Source of the DNA: Sphingomonadales bacterium | GTDB taxonomy: Bacteria; Pseudomonadota; Alphaproteobacteria; Sphingomonadales; Sphingomonadaceae | Assembly: GCA_016704425.1 (NCBI GenBank) | Contig: JADJAC010000002.1 | Coordinates: forward strand, 62,001-126,000 | Reading direction: 5' to 3' | Length of the DNA: 64,000 nt | Shown here: one piece after another, positions 1 through 9,303 of the stretch | Layout: every line of letters begins with the position of its first letter | Position numbering within the stretch: position 1 is the first letter of the stretch | The notes under the pieces: generated by a model | Databases searched by the model: none | What the model saw: only the letters and a program-made list of their open reading frames with translations | What the model was told of the DNA's origin: nothing | Position numbers and translations under genes: made by a program

Positions 1-489
1 ATCGACGTGCCGATACCGTTGGCCAACGGAAGAGCGCTGAATTCACCGCTCGTGACCGCGAGATTGATCGCCGAAGCCGGGATTGAACCGGGCGAAAAAG
101 TCCTGCTGGTCGGGGCTGCCACGGGTTATGCGGCCGCATTGCTTGCCGAGCTCGGTGCGAAGCTCACGGCGCTAGAGGTAGACGTCAGCCTGTCCGCTAT
201 TGGGAAGTCCGCCGGCATCTCCAGCGTCACCGGGCCCTTGGAAGCCGGCTGGCGCAAGAATGCGCCCTACGATGTCATCCTCATCGACGGCGCCGTAGAG
301 GGCATCCCGACTGCCATTGCAGCACAGCTTGCAGACGGCGGTCGATTGCTGACCGGGTTGGTCGACAAGGGCGTGACGCGGTTGGCACTGGGACGCAAAT
401 CGGGAACGGGCGTCGGGCTCGTGTCCTTTGCCGATCTGGAGGCAGTTCGCCTTCCCGGATTCGCACCGCCCGCCAGTTTCAGTTTTTAA
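1..489 (+). CDS. Protein-L-isoaspartate O-methyltransferase family protein, 3' part
   Basis: The reading frame is open from the first base of the window, so the start and the N-terminal part lie outside. What remains is the Rossmann methyltransferase core: an SAM-binding glycine motif (VLLVGAATGYAAALLAELG), an acidic strand end (LTALEVD) and a YDVILIDGA strand, as in the Pcm/PIMT family, which repairs isoaspartyl residues with SAM. In sphingomonads a Pcm-like gene often lies directly before tolC, as here, with only 10 bases between stop and TolC start, so the two are probably cotranscribed. Whether this copy still repairs isoaspartate cannot be judged from the fragment. Confidence 0.8.
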   Translation: MDVPIPLANGRALNSPLVTARLIAEAGIEPGEKVLLVGAATGYAAALLAELGAKLTALEVDVSLSAIGKSAGISSVTGPLEAGWRKNAPYDVILIDGAVEGIPTAIAAQLADGGRLLTGLVDKGVTRLALGRKSGTGVGLVSFADLEAVRLPGFAPPASFSF

Positions 490-499
490 GAGAAGTAAC

Positions 500-1942
500 A
501 TGACCAAGCGATTGAAAAAAGGTGTTTTAGTCTTAGGATCGCTCGGATTTTTTGCATTTCCAGCAAGTGCCGAAACCCTGCGCGAGGCTTTGTCCAAGGC
601 ATATGCTACAAACCCCACATTGACCGGGGCACGGGCAGGGCAGCGCGCCAATGATGAGAATGTCCCCATCGCCAAGTCGCGCGGTCGTCCGGGTTTGGAC
701 CTTTCAGCCGCTTATACGGAAAATCTCCAGACATCGAGCAGCGCCTCGCCGGCGCGGCAGGTTGCCGGTCGCCTGAATTTCGACGTGCCTGTCTATCAGG
801 GCGGTGCGGTACGTAATGCGATCCGGGCCGCAGATTCCCGCGTCGATGCGGGGCAGGCAAATTTGCGCGGCACGGAAGCCAGTGTGTTCAGCGAGGTCGT
901 CGCCGCCTATATGGATGTGTTGCGGGATGAAGCGATCGTCCGGTTGAATCGCAACCAGGTGAAGGTGCTGCGAACCAATCTGGAAGCCACGCGCGATCGA
1001 TTTGAAGTCGGCGATCTCACCCGGACTGACATTGCCCAGTCTGAATCGCGGCTTGCCCTGTCACAGAGCCAGCTTGAGGGAGCCGAATCGAACCTCATTG
1101 CCAGCCGTGAACGCTATATTCAGCTTGTCGGTGATGAGCCGGATGACCTGCAGCAACCGCCGCCGCTCCCGAATCTGCCGCAAACGGCAGATCTGGCGGT
1201 CGAAAAGGCTCTGGCTGACAATCCCGATCTGATCGCGGCAAAGAAAAACCAGGATGCAGCTCGGTTCGATGTCGGTTCGGCGAAGGCCGCGCGTTTGCCA
1301 AGGGTCTCTCTTGTGGCTGACAAGAGTTATGCAAACTTCCTGAATTCGCTTCAGTCCTTCATTCCAGGATTCAACACCTCGCAAATTTCTGAGAATGCGA
1401 CTGCGGGCGTCCAGTTGACCCTTCCGCTCTATCAGGGCGGAGCGCCGAGTGCGCAGGTCCGTCAGGCGCAAGCCCGCTCCAGTCAAGCCATTGAGCTGAT
1501 GATCGCGGCCGAGCGAAGCGTTATTGCCCAAACCCGTTCGGCCTTTGCAAGCCTCAGGGCATCGAACGCGGTGATTGTGTCCTCAGAAGCAGCGGTTGCG
1601 GCGGCTGCGCTCTCCCTTGAAGGCGTGCGTGCCGAAAATACCGTTGGCAATCGTTCAATTCTGGACATCCTCGATGCGCAGCAGGAATATCTGAATGCGC
1701 AAGTCCAGCTCGTGTCTGCCAGGCGTAACGCCTATGTTGCGGGCTTTTCCCTGCTGGCGGCCATGGGGCAGGCAGAAGCCCGTCATCTAGGCCTCGAGGG
1801 CGGGGCGCTTTACGACCCCGAAACCAACTACAAGCGGGTGCGCACTGGTCTTTCGGATTGGGATAGCGATCCTGCACCAAAGCCCGTTGCAACACGAACC
1901 GTTGACACAGCGGCACAAAATCCGTCAGTAAAGGGCGAATAG
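500..1942 (+). CDS. tolC: TolC family outer membrane channel protein
   Basis: 480 aa. The frame extends upstream, but the ATG at 500 is preferred: it follows the pcm stop closely, a purine-rich AGAAG lies just before it, and it starts a clean signal peptide (basic MTKRLKK, hydrophobic core, cleavage after PASA at about residue 24). The mature part has the two repeated TolC/OEP halves, each opening with a conserved piece (LREALSKAYATNPTL; about residue 245 VEKALADNPDLIAAKKN) and each with a LPLYQGG or VPVYQGG strand turn. It should form the trimeric outer membrane duct for type I secretion or tripartite efflux, and could serve the EmrAB pair at 18.8-21.4 kb. Confidence 0.93.
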   Translation: MTKRLKKGVLVLGSLGFFAFPASAETLREALSKAYATNPTLTGARAGQRANDENVPIAKSRGRPGLDLSAAYTENLQTSSSASPARQVAGRLNFDVPVYQGGAVRNAIRAADSRVDAGQANLRGTEASVFSEVVAAYMDVLRDEAIVRLNRNQVKVLRTNLEATRDRFEVGDLTRTDIAQSESRLALSQSQLEGAESNLIASRERYIQLVGDEPDDLQQPPPLPNLPQTADLAVEKALADNPDLIAAKKNQDAARFDVGSAKAARLPRVSLVADKSYANFLNSLQSFIPGFNTSQISENATAGVQLTLPLYQGGAPSAQVRQAQARSSQAIELMIAAERSVIAQTRSAFASLRASNAVIVSSEAAVAAAALSLEGVRAENTVGNRSILDILDAQQEYLNAQVQLVSARRNAYVAGFSLLAAMGQAEARHLGLEGGALYDPETNYKRVRTGLSDWDSDPAPKPVATRTVDTAAQNPSVKGE

Positions 1943-1958
1943 TGACGTCAAGGTGGGC

Positions 1959-2434
1959 ATGATGAGCGATATCAGCAATGAACCGACGATGGAGGACATC
2001 TTGTCTTCAATCAAAAAGATCATTTCGGAAGACAGCGCCAAGGTGCTTTCAACCCCCGTGCCCGGCGCAGCGCGGCACGTGAAGAGGTAAACCCGATTCG
2101 GCCGCAGGCGGATCTGCAACCGAATGCAGATGCAGCGGAAGACGATATTCTTGAACTGACCGAAACGTCAGTCGAACCGGAAGCAGCTACGGAAACACAA
2201 ATGGCACAAACCCTTGTTTCGCCAAATGCCGAGTCAGCAAGCCGTGCTGCGCTTGGCGCGCTTTCTGCGCTGATCGTGAAGCCAGACGTTCATGGCAGCG
2301 ATACGCTTGAAGGCATGGTGCGTGAAATGCTTCGCCCGATGCTGCGCGAATGGCTCGATGCGAACCTGCCGCAGGTCGTCGAAAGTCTTGTCGCTAAGGA
2401 AATCGCGCGGATCACGGGAAACAGCCTGGGCTGA
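1959..2434 (+). pseudogene. PopZ-like (DUF2497) polar organizing protein, frameshifted
   Basis: Two halves of one DUF2497 protein lie in different frames. From the ATG at 1959 the frame gives the conserved N-terminal helix (EPTMEDILSSIKKIISED) but stops at 2088-2090. From about 2063 the next frame continues with an acidic linker (DDILELTE) and the conserved C-terminal oligomerization helices (MLREWLDANLPQVVESLVAKEIARI), stopping at 2434. Going from frame to frame needs one extra base, most simply a lost C in the run of five Cs at 2054-2058. Both family signatures are intact and the position directly before valS matches popZ in other alphaproteobacteria, so this is either a very recent mutation or an assembly error. 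PopZ proteins build polar scaffolds that anchor the chromosome. Confidence 0.85.
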
Positions 2435-2477
2435 TCTCCTTGCCAGTCGGTGATGCGGCTGGCAAAGGCCGCGCGTC

Positions 2478-5090
2478 ATGACTGAGCTTGCCAAAACCTT
2501 CGACCCGTCCGCAATTGAATCCAGATGGTATGGCCATTGGGAGTCGACTGGCGCGTTCCGCCCGTCGCGTCCCGATTCGGAGCCTTTCACGATCGTGATG
2601 CCACCGCCCAATGTCACGGGCAGTCTGCACATCGGTCACGCGCTCGATAACACGCTTCAGGACATATTGATCCGTCATGCCCGTTTGCAGGGCAAGGATG
2701 CGCTGTGGGTTTGCGGCACGGATCACGCCGGCATAGCGACGCAAATGGTGGTCGAACGGCAGTTGAACGAGCACCAGCAAAAACGCACGGATTTCACGCG
2801 CGAAGACTTCATTGCCAAGGTCTGGGAATGGAAGGCCGAAAGCGGCGGCGCCATAACGGGGCAGCTGAGGCGGCTGGGCGCAAGCTGCGATTGGGCGAAT
2901 GAACGCTTCACAATGGATGAGGGTTTCTCCAAGGCCGTCATCAAGGTCTTTGTCGAGCTTTACAACGAAGGGCTGCTTTACCGTGACAAGCGGCTGGTAA
3001 ACTGGGATCCCGGCCTGAAGACCGCGATTTCAGACCTTGAAGTCGAAACGGTCGAGGTCAACGGCAAGTTCTGGCACCTGAAGTATCCACTTGAGGATGG
3101 AAGTGGGCATATTTCGGTTGCAACCACGCGGCCTGAAACGATGCTGGCCGATATGGCTGTCGCGGTGAATGGCGATGATCCGCGTTACAGGGCGGTGATC
3201 GGAAGGAACGTCCGGCTTCCCATCACAGGGCGTTTGATTCCTGTCATTGCCGATGAACATGCCGATCCCGAATTGGGTTCGGGCGCAGTCAAGATCACGC
3301 CGGGGCATGATTTCAACGACTTCGAGGTGGGCAAAAGGGCAGGGTTCAAACCCGCTGACATGCTCAACATGCTCGACGCCGAAGCCCGCGTCGTCCAGAC
3401 CGCGGATGGCCTGATTCCGGCGGAATTGCTGGGTTTGGCCGTGACGGAGGCGCGCAACAGGGTCGTCGCATTGATCGATGCGGCTGGCTTGCTGGAAAAG
3501 GTTGAGGACCGCGTCATCCAGACGCCATTTGGCGATCGTTCCGGTGTCGTCATTGAGCCGTGGCTGACCGACCAATGGTATGTCGATGCCAAGACGCTCG
3601 CCCAGCCGGCAATCGAGGCCGTGCGTTCCGGCGCGATCAAGGTGGTGCCCCAGACTTGGGAGAAGACCTATTTCAACTGGATGGAAAACATCCAGCCCTG
3701 GTGCGTTTCGCGGCAATTGTGGTGGGGGCACCAGATCCCGGCATGGTTTGCGGATGATGGCAGCGTGTTTGTCGCGGAGACCGAAGCTGAGGCGCAGGCT
3801 TTAGCGGGTGCAGGGGTTACTTTAACCCGTGATCCCGACGTTCTGGATACCTGGTTCTCCTCTGCGCTTTGGCCATTCGGGACGCTTGGTTGGCCCGAAG
3901 AGACATTGGCGCTGCAGCGCCATTACCCGAATGACGTTTTGATCTCTGGCTTTGACATCCTGTTCTTCTGGGACGCCCGCATGGCCATGCAGGGTTTGCA
4001 TTTCATGAAAGATGTGCCGTGGAAGACATTGTATTTACATGGACTTGTCCGCGCAGCGGACGGTTCAAAAATGTCAAAGTCCAAGGGCAATACAGTCGAT
4101 CCGCTTGGCCTTATCGACCAGTTCGGGGCTGACGCCCTGCGCTTTACGCTGACGGCTATGGAAAGCCAGGGGCGGGACATCAAGCTCGATGAAAAGCGTG
4201 TTGAGGGCTATCGCAATTTCGCGACCAAGCTCTGGAATGCGGCGCGTTTCTGCCAGTCGAACGGGATTGGCGCGTCCGGTACGCTGGCTGCTCCTGAGGC
4301 TGCACTGGCGGTGAACCGCTGGATCATCGGCGAAACCGTCGAAACGCTGGCGAAGCTCGACAAGGCAATCGCCGATCTGCGTTACGATGCCATGGCCGAT
4401 GCAATCTACCATTTTGCCTGGGGCACGTTCTGCGACTGGTATCTGGAATTGATCAAAGGTGAGGCGAGTGAAGAGACCAGAGCCGTTGCGGGCTGGGTTC
4501 TCGATCAGATTCTGGTGATGCTTCACCCTTTCATGCCGTTTATCACGGAAGAACTCTGGCACGCGATGGGCGATAGGCCCTATGATCTGATCCATGCCAA
4601 ATGGCCGGTTCCGGGGGCTGAAGTGGATTCTTTAGCCAATGCGGAGATCGATTGGCTCATCAAATTGGTAAGTGAAGTGCGAACCGCAAGAACGGAGTTG
4701 AACGTTCCTCCAGGTGCGAGATTATCCTTTGCCGTGAAAGGTGCAAACGCACTGACCTGCGCCAGACTTGTTACGCATTCCGGAGCGATTGGCCGGTTGG
4801 CGAGGATCTCGCAATCTGTTGCTATCGGCGGCGAAGCCCAGATTGTTGTCGATGAAGCGACTTACGTTCTCGCGCTGGGCGACGCCATCGACCTCGATGC
4901 CGAACGCGCTCGCCTAGCGAAGGCAATCGAGGCCATCGCAAAGGAACGTGACGGTCTGGCAGCTCGCCTCAACAACCCGGCCTTCGTTGAGAAGGCCAAG
5001 CCCGAGGCAGTCGAAAAGGCGCGGGCGGATCATGCCGAGAAGGTGGCGGAGGCCGAACGACTTGAGGCTGCGCTGGCAAGGCTGGGGTGA
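2478..5090 (+). CDS. valS: Valine--tRNA ligase
   Basis: 870 aa, full length for a class Ia ValRS. The ATP site motif HIGH is at residues 51-54 (PPNVTGSLHIGHALD) and KMSKS at about 531-535 (GSKMSKSKGN). Between them sits the CP1 editing domain with the TTRPETMLAD motif that hydrolyses mischarged threonine. The anticodon-binding domain follows, and the last 65 residues form the charged ValRS coiled coil (DLDAERARLAKAIEAIAKERDGL). It attaches valine to tRNA-Val in the cytoplasm. The gene follows the PopZ-like gene by 43 bases and probably shares its transcript. Confidence 0.98.
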   Translation: MTELAKTFDPSAIESRWYGHWESTGAFRPSRPDSEPFTIVMPPPNVTGSLHIGHALDNTLQDILIRHARLQGKDALWVCGTDHAGIATQMVVERQLNEHQQKRTDFTREDFIAKVWEWKAESGGAITGQLRRLGASCDWANERFTMDEGFSKAVIKVFVELYNEGLLYRDKRLVNWDPGLKTAISDLEVETVEVNGKFWHLKYPLEDGSGHISVATTRPETMLADMAVAVNGDDPRYRAVIGRNVRLPITGRLIPVIADEHADPELGSGAVKITPGHDFNDFEVGKRAGFKPADMLNMLDAEARVVQTADGLIPAELLGLAVTEARNRVVALIDAAGLLEKVEDRVIQTPFGDRSGVVIEPWLTDQWYVDAKTLAQPAIEAVRSGAIKVVPQTWEKTYFNWMENIQPWCVSRQLWWGHQIPAWFADDGSVFVAETEAEAQALAGAGVTLTRDPDVLDTWFSSALWPFGTLGWPEETLALQRHYPNDVLISGFDILFFWDARMAMQGLHFMKDVPWKTLYLHGLVRAADGSKMSKSKGNTVDPLGLIDQFGADALRFTLTAMESQGRDIKLDEKRVEGYRNFATKLWNAARFCQSNGIGASGTLAAPEAALAVNRWIIGETVETLAKLDKAIADLRYDAMADAIYHFAWGTFCDWYLELIKGEASEETRAVAGWVLDQILVMLHPFMPFITEELWHAMGDRPYDLIHAKWPVPGAEVDSLANAEIDWLIKLVSEVRTARTELNVPPGARLSFAVKGANALTCARLVTHSGAIGRLARISQSVAIGGEAQIVVDEATYVLALGDAIDLDAERARLAKAIEAIAKERDGLAARLNNPAFVEKAKPEAVEKARADHAEKVAEAERLEAALARLG

Positions 5091-5263
5091 GAAGGGGCTT
5101 GCGGCTCAACACGCCTCAAAAACGCCCTCAGAAGCCCAAGGCGGGCCCGAGTTGGAAATTTGGCTATGCGCCAGCCAATTGCTAGGAAAACTCATATAAC
5201 CAGCGTCCTCGGGCTTCTGTGAGTGCTTTCGCAGCTTTACGTCAGGAAATCAGAGCCCCCTTC

Positions 5264-5343
5264 CCGTCATTTCCGCGCAGGCGGGAGCCCATACCCTTCA
5301 ACGCGTGGGTGTTTATGGATTCCCAGCTGCGCGGGAATGGCGG
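5264..5343. repeat. REP-like intergenic palindromic repeat
   Basis: The left arm (5264-5291, CCGTCATTTCCGCGCAGGC...) and right arm (5316-5343) are imperfect reverse complements of about 28 bases around a 24-base loop. The core GCGCAGG(C)GGGA / TTCCCGCGC resembles the CGTCATTCCCGCG...GGGAATGACG family of repeats that recurs between genes in many proteobacteria. It sits in the 370-base gap between valS and hemB, where it could end the valS transcript or stabilise its 3' end. I see no gene elsewhere in that gap. Confidence 0.7.
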
Positions 5344-5460
5344 ACATGATTCAATATCATGTTATGCAATCCAGAACGGGAGGCTAAGGCGTCTACTTTA
5401 TCTTGGCCAGCCAGACCAGGATTTCCAGATTCAGAATCCTGTTGTAGAGGAGCCTTCATC

Positions 5461-6459
5461 ATGACTGAAGCCCGTTTTCCCGCCCTGCGCCTTCGCCGCA
5501 CCCGTTCCACCGGCTGGAGCCGGGCAATGGTGGCTGAAAACCATATCGCTCCCGCTCATTTGATCTGGCCGCTCTTCATCTCCGAAGGCTCGGGCGTTGA
5601 AGAACCGATCCGTACCCTTCCGGGCGTTTCGCGCTGGTCGGTTGACGGCATTGTGAAACAAGCGCGTGAAGCCCGGAAATTGGGCATTTCCTGCGTGGCA
5701 TTGTTCCCCAATACGCCGCACAAGCTGCGGACCGACGATGGCCGGGAAGCGCTCAATCCCGACAATCTGATGTGCCGCGCGACACGTGCGATCAAGGATG
5801 CGCTTGGCGATGAGCTGGGTGTGCTGACGGACGTCGCGCTGGACCCCTACACAGCACATGGCCATGACGGGCTTGTCGATGCCAAGGGCTACGTGCTGAA
5901 CGACGACACGTCGGCTGTGCTTGTCGAACAGGCCCTCAATCAGGCGAATGCCGGGGCAGATATCATCGCGCCGTCGGATATGATGGATGGCAGGATCGGC
6001 CACATAAGGGGTGCACTTGAGGTCGGGGGGCATGTGAATGTCCAGATCATGGCTTATTCCGCCAAGTATGCGAGCGCCTTTTATGGCCCGTTCCGCGATG
6101 CGGTCGGGTCGGGCGGCCTGCTGAAGGGTGACAAGAAGACTTACCAAATGGATCACGCGAACAGCGAAGAGGCACTGCGGGAAGTTGCGCTCGACATCGC
6201 CGAAGGCGCTGACAGCGTGATGGTGAAGCCAGGATTGCCATATCTCGATATCATACGTCGCGTCAAAGAGCGCTTTGAAGTACCTGTTTTTGCTTATCAA
6301 GTTTCGGGAGAATATGCCATGATCGAAGCTGCAGCGGCCGCAGGGGCAGGGGATCGCGACGCGCTCGTCCTCGAAACACTGCTTGCGTTCCGGCGGGCAG
6401 GATGTGCGGGTGTGCTGACCTATCATGCTGCGCATGCGGCGCGCCTGCTGAATGACTGA
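5461..6459 (+). CDS. hemB: Delta-aminolevulinic acid dehydratase (porphobilinogen synthase)
   Basis: 332 aa. It condenses two 5-aminolevulinate molecules to porphobilinogen in haem and corrin synthesis. The two active-site lysines are visible: K202 in AYSAKYAS and the Schiff-base K256 in VMVKPGLPYLD. The metal loop is DVALDPYTAHGHDG, aspartate-rich rather than the triple-cysteine zinc site, the form typical of alphaproteobacterial magnesium-dependent enzymes. The frame is open farther upstream, but the ATG at 5461 gives the usual N-terminus (FPALRLRRTRSTGWSR) and follows GAGGAG at 5449-5454. Its last bases overlap the next gene. Confidence 0.97.
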   Translation: MTEARFPALRLRRTRSTGWSRAMVAENHIAPAHLIWPLFISEGSGVEEPIRTLPGVSRWSVDGIVKQAREARKLGISCVALFPNTPHKLRTDDGREALNPDNLMCRATRAIKDALGDELGVLTDVALDPYTAHGHDGLVDAKGYVLNDDTSAVLVEQALNQANAGADIIAPSDMMDGRIGHIRGALEVGGHVNVQIMAYSAKYASAFYGPFRDAVGSGGLLKGDKKTYQMDHANSEEALREVALDIAEGADSVMVKPGLPYLDIIRRVKERFEVPVFAYQVSGEYAMIEAAAAAGAGDRDALVLETLLAFRRAGCAGVLTYHAAHAARLLND

Positions 6460-7000
6460 CTTCAGGCTGGAGACCGACCGCCTTGTCGTGCGCGGATGGC
6501 GAGACGGGGATTTGCTGCCGTTTGCTGATATGTGTGCCGATCCTCGCGTCATGGCGACGCTTGGGCCGATCATGGATCGCGATGAGACTCAGGCGTTGAT
6601 AGGCCGTTTGCGTGCCATGCAGGACCGCCATGGCCATACCTTCTGGGCGCTTGAACGAAGGGAAGATGGCCGTTTTCTGGGGTTTTGCGGGCTCGTCATG
6701 GGCAATGCGGGGCTGATTGAAGGCAAGGTGGAGATCGGCTGGCGGCTCTCCCACGATGCCTGGGGGCAGGGCTATGCCCGGGAAGCGGCGGCGGCATCGT
6801 TGGACTGGGGCTTTGCCAATCTGGATACGGATCGCATCTGGGCCATCACAACGCCCGGCAACATCCGGAGCTGGGGATTGATGGAACGGCTTGGCCTAAA
6901 GAGGCACCCTCAGCTTGACTTTGAGCATCCGAATGTTGCGGATGACAGTCCACTGAAGCAGCACATTACATACAGTATTGCTCGCCCTGTTGCCGATTGA
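6452..7000 (+). CDS. GNAT family N-acetyltransferase (RimJ/RimL-like)
   Basis: 182 aa. The opening LETDRLVVRGWRDGDL and the central VEIGWRLSHDAWGQGYAREAAAASLDW, which contains the acetyl-CoA pyrophosphate loop (Q/RxxGxG/A form GQGYA), are typical of the RimJ/RimL-type acetyltransferases that act on protein N-termini or small amines. The ATG lies 8 bases inside the end of hemB, so translation is probably coupled. Substrate unknown. Confidence 0.85.
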   Translation: MTDFRLETDRLVVRGWRDGDLLPFADMCADPRVMATLGPIMDRDETQALIGRLRAMQDRHGHTFWALERREDGRFLGFCGLVMGNAGLIEGKVEIGWRLSHDAWGQGYAREAAAASLDWGFANLDTDRIWAITTPGNIRSWGLMERLGLKRHPQLDFEHPNVADDSPLKQHITYSIARPVAD

Positions 7001-7059
7001 CGGAAAAGCAGGAATTGGAACCTAAAGGCAGTGCTTCAGTGGAACGGGGATCGACGAAG

Positions 7060-9291
7060 ATGAGCCAAGCAGCCGATGCGTCAACGGGCGAGCGAGCACT
7101 GCGCTTGCGCTTCATTGCGACGATATGCGCAGGTTCTTTCCTGCTGTTTCTGGTCCAGCCCATGGTCGCGCGCATGGCCCTGCCGAGACTGGGCGGCGCG
7201 CCAGCGGTATGGAATTCGGCGATGGTCGTTTATCAAGCGCTCTTGCTGGGCGGCTATGCCTATGCCCATTGGCTTGGGCGGTTTTCCGGCCGTGTTCAGG
7301 CGGGGATTCACTTGTTCCTGTTCATTGCCGCGGCCTTGACCCTACCCGTCGGCTTGACCGCATCGCTTCCTTCGCCTGATGCCAACCCCATATTCTGGGT
7401 GCCCTATTTGCTGCTGACATCGATCGGACCGGTGTTCTTCGTCGTCGCCGCACAAGCTCCCCTGATGCAGCGCTGGTTTACCCTTTCGGGCGGTGGCGAT
7501 CCATATCCGCTCTACGCGGCGTCCAATATCGGGAGCTTTGGCGGGCTCATTGCCTATCCGCTGGTGCTTGAGCCGCTCTTGCCCGTCGCAATCCAAAGCC
7601 AATTGTGGAGCGCAGGGTATCTCTTTGTGCTCGGGCTTGTCGCCCTTTCGGCGTTCCTGATGCCTAAGGCGGCTGCTTTATCTCCGCCGACGGTTCAGGA
7701 AACCACGCCGCCCGACTGGTCAATCGTCGGGCGCTGGATCGTGCTTGCCGCTGTGCCGTCCGGCTTGATGCTTTCTACCAGCCTCCATTTGACGACGGAC
7801 ATCGTTGCCATGCCGCTGCTTTGGGTGCTGCCGCTTGGCCTTTACCTACTCAGTTTTTCGGCAGCATTCGCCACGGACCGGCGGCTGGCTGACTTCTGCA
7901 GGCGTTTTGCCCCGTTCGTGATCCTGATGGCGGCCTGTTCGGCCTTTATGGACTCGACGCGGTTTCCATTTTCCTTTGCGCTTTTGACGCTGGTTAACCT
8001 GTTCGTGGTCTCGGTTACCCTGCATTCCGAGATGTTCGCGCGGCGGCCGCACCCGGAGCATCTGACGCGTTTTTACCTTGCGATGTCGGTTGGCGGCGTG
8101 ATTGGCGGGATTTTCTGTGCGATTCTGGCCCCGCTGATCTTCGACTGGACCTATGAACACCCGATCCTGATTATTGCGGCAGCACTTTTACTCACGCCGA
8201 GGGCAATTTTCGAATCCAGCCAGAAATTGCTCGAAGGCCCGAACAGTCGCGCCGTAGCTGCAGCAATCGCTTTAGCTGCCCTGCTTGCTGCGGTGGCAGC
8301 TGGAGGGATGCTCAGTGACCACACGCCCAGTTATGTGCAGACTGTGAGCATCGTTGTCATTATCGGTGCTGCTGTTGCGGTGTTGGGCAAACGCTGGCTC
8401 TTTGCCTTTTGCCTGGCTTGTCTGATGCTCACGCTCAATGGCTGGCAGAAGATCGGCCTTTCGACACAGCCTGGAATGATGACGCGAAGCTATTTCGGTG
8501 TCTACTCGGTGCGGAACAATGGAGAAGATACGCGCTTCCTTGTGCATGGCACCACGGTCCACGGCGTTCAGAATCTCGCGCCGTCCCGACAAACCCAGCC
8601 GACATCCTATTATGCGCCTCATTCCGGCATCGGCCTTGCTATGGCGGCCGCGCCAATGCTTTATGGTCCTGCTGCGCGCATCGACATTGTCGGCCTGGGA
8701 GCAGGCACGCTTGCGTGTTACGCCAAGCCGGGCCAGCAATGGAAATTCTATGAGATCGATCCGGCGATCGTCGAAATTGCGGCGGATCCGAAACGGTTCA
8801 CATTCCTGTCCAATTGCCTGCCCGATGCCAGGATGATTATTGGAGACGCGCGGCTCACATTGGCGGCCGCTCCCTCAAATGTTGCTGACGTGCTGGCAAT
8901 CGATGCCTTTTCGTCCGATGCCGTCCCGATGCATTTGCTGACTGCGGAAGCATTTGCGACCTATCGTCGGCACATTGCACCCAATGGTCTGCTGATGGTT
9001 CATATTTCGAACCGCTTTCTCGATCTGGAACCGGTCCTTGCGGCGATTGCCAAGCAAGGTTGGGCGAGTGCCGCGCGCGACTATGACCCTACGGAGGCGG
9101 AACGGAACCTCAACTATTCACACTCGCTCTGGATTGCGTTCTCGCCGGATCAGCAGGTGATCGACCGGCTTGCGGCATCCAGTCCGGCGGACAAGTGGCG
9201 ACCGATCGGCGCTCGTCGAGACTTCAAGGCCTGGACTGATGATCATGCCAGTATCCTTTCAATCCTGAAGCCATATAAGAGAGATCAATAG
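7060..9291 (+). CDS. Fused membrane protein with spermidine-synthase-like methyltransferase domain
   Basis: 743 aa from the ATG at 7060; a TTG at 6997 is also in frame, but GGGGA at 7046-7050 favours 7060. The N-terminal two thirds is a polytopic membrane region with many hydrophobic segments (FIATICAGSFLLFLVQPMVARM, LLLTSIGPVFFVVAAQ, LLWVLPLGLYLLSFSAAF). After about residue 540 comes a Rossmann domain of the spermine/spermidine synthase fold: IDIVGLGAGTLACYAKPG, FYEIDPAIVEIA, then LAIDAFSSDAVPMHLLT. Such fused proteins are widespread and mostly uncharacterised; the fold suggests an aminopropyl- or methyltransferase acting at the membrane, but no substrate can be assigned. It follows the GNAT by 59 bases. 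Confidence 0.8.
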   Translation: MSQAADASTGERALRLRFIATICAGSFLLFLVQPMVARMALPRLGGAPAVWNSAMVVYQALLLGGYAYAHWLGRFSGRVQAGIHLFLFIAAALTLPVGLTASLPSPDANPIFWVPYLLLTSIGPVFFVVAAQAPLMQRWFTLSGGGDPYPLYAASNIGSFGGLIAYPLVLEPLLPVAIQSQLWSAGYLFVLGLVALSAFLMPKAAALSPPTVQETTPPDWSIVGRWIVLAAVPSGLMLSTSLHLTTDIVAMPLLWVLPLGLYLLSFSAAFATDRRLADFCRRFAPFVILMAACSAFMDSTRFPFSFALLTLVNLFVVSVTLHSEMFARRPHPEHLTRFYLAMSVGGVIGGIFCAILAPLIFDWTYEHPILIIAAALLLTPRAIFESSQKLLEGPNSRAVAAAIALAALLAAVAAGGMLSDHTPSYVQTVSIVVIIGAAVAVLGKRWLFAFCLACLMLTLNGWQKIGLSTQPGMMTRSYFGVYSVRNNGEDTRFLVHGTTVHGVQNLAPSRQTQPTSYYAPHSGIGLAMAAAPMLYGPAARIDIVGLGAGTLACYAKPGQQWKFYEIDPAIVEIAADPKRFTFLSNCLPDARMIIGDARLTLAAAPSNVADVLAIDAFSSDAVPMHLLTAEAFATYRRHIAPNGLLMVHISNRFLDLEPVLAAIAKQGWASAARDYDPTEAERNLNYSHSLWIAFSPDQQVIDRLAASSPADKWRPIGARRDFKAWTDDHASILSILKPYKRDQ

Positions 9292-9303
9292 AGTGGCTCA
9301 GAT

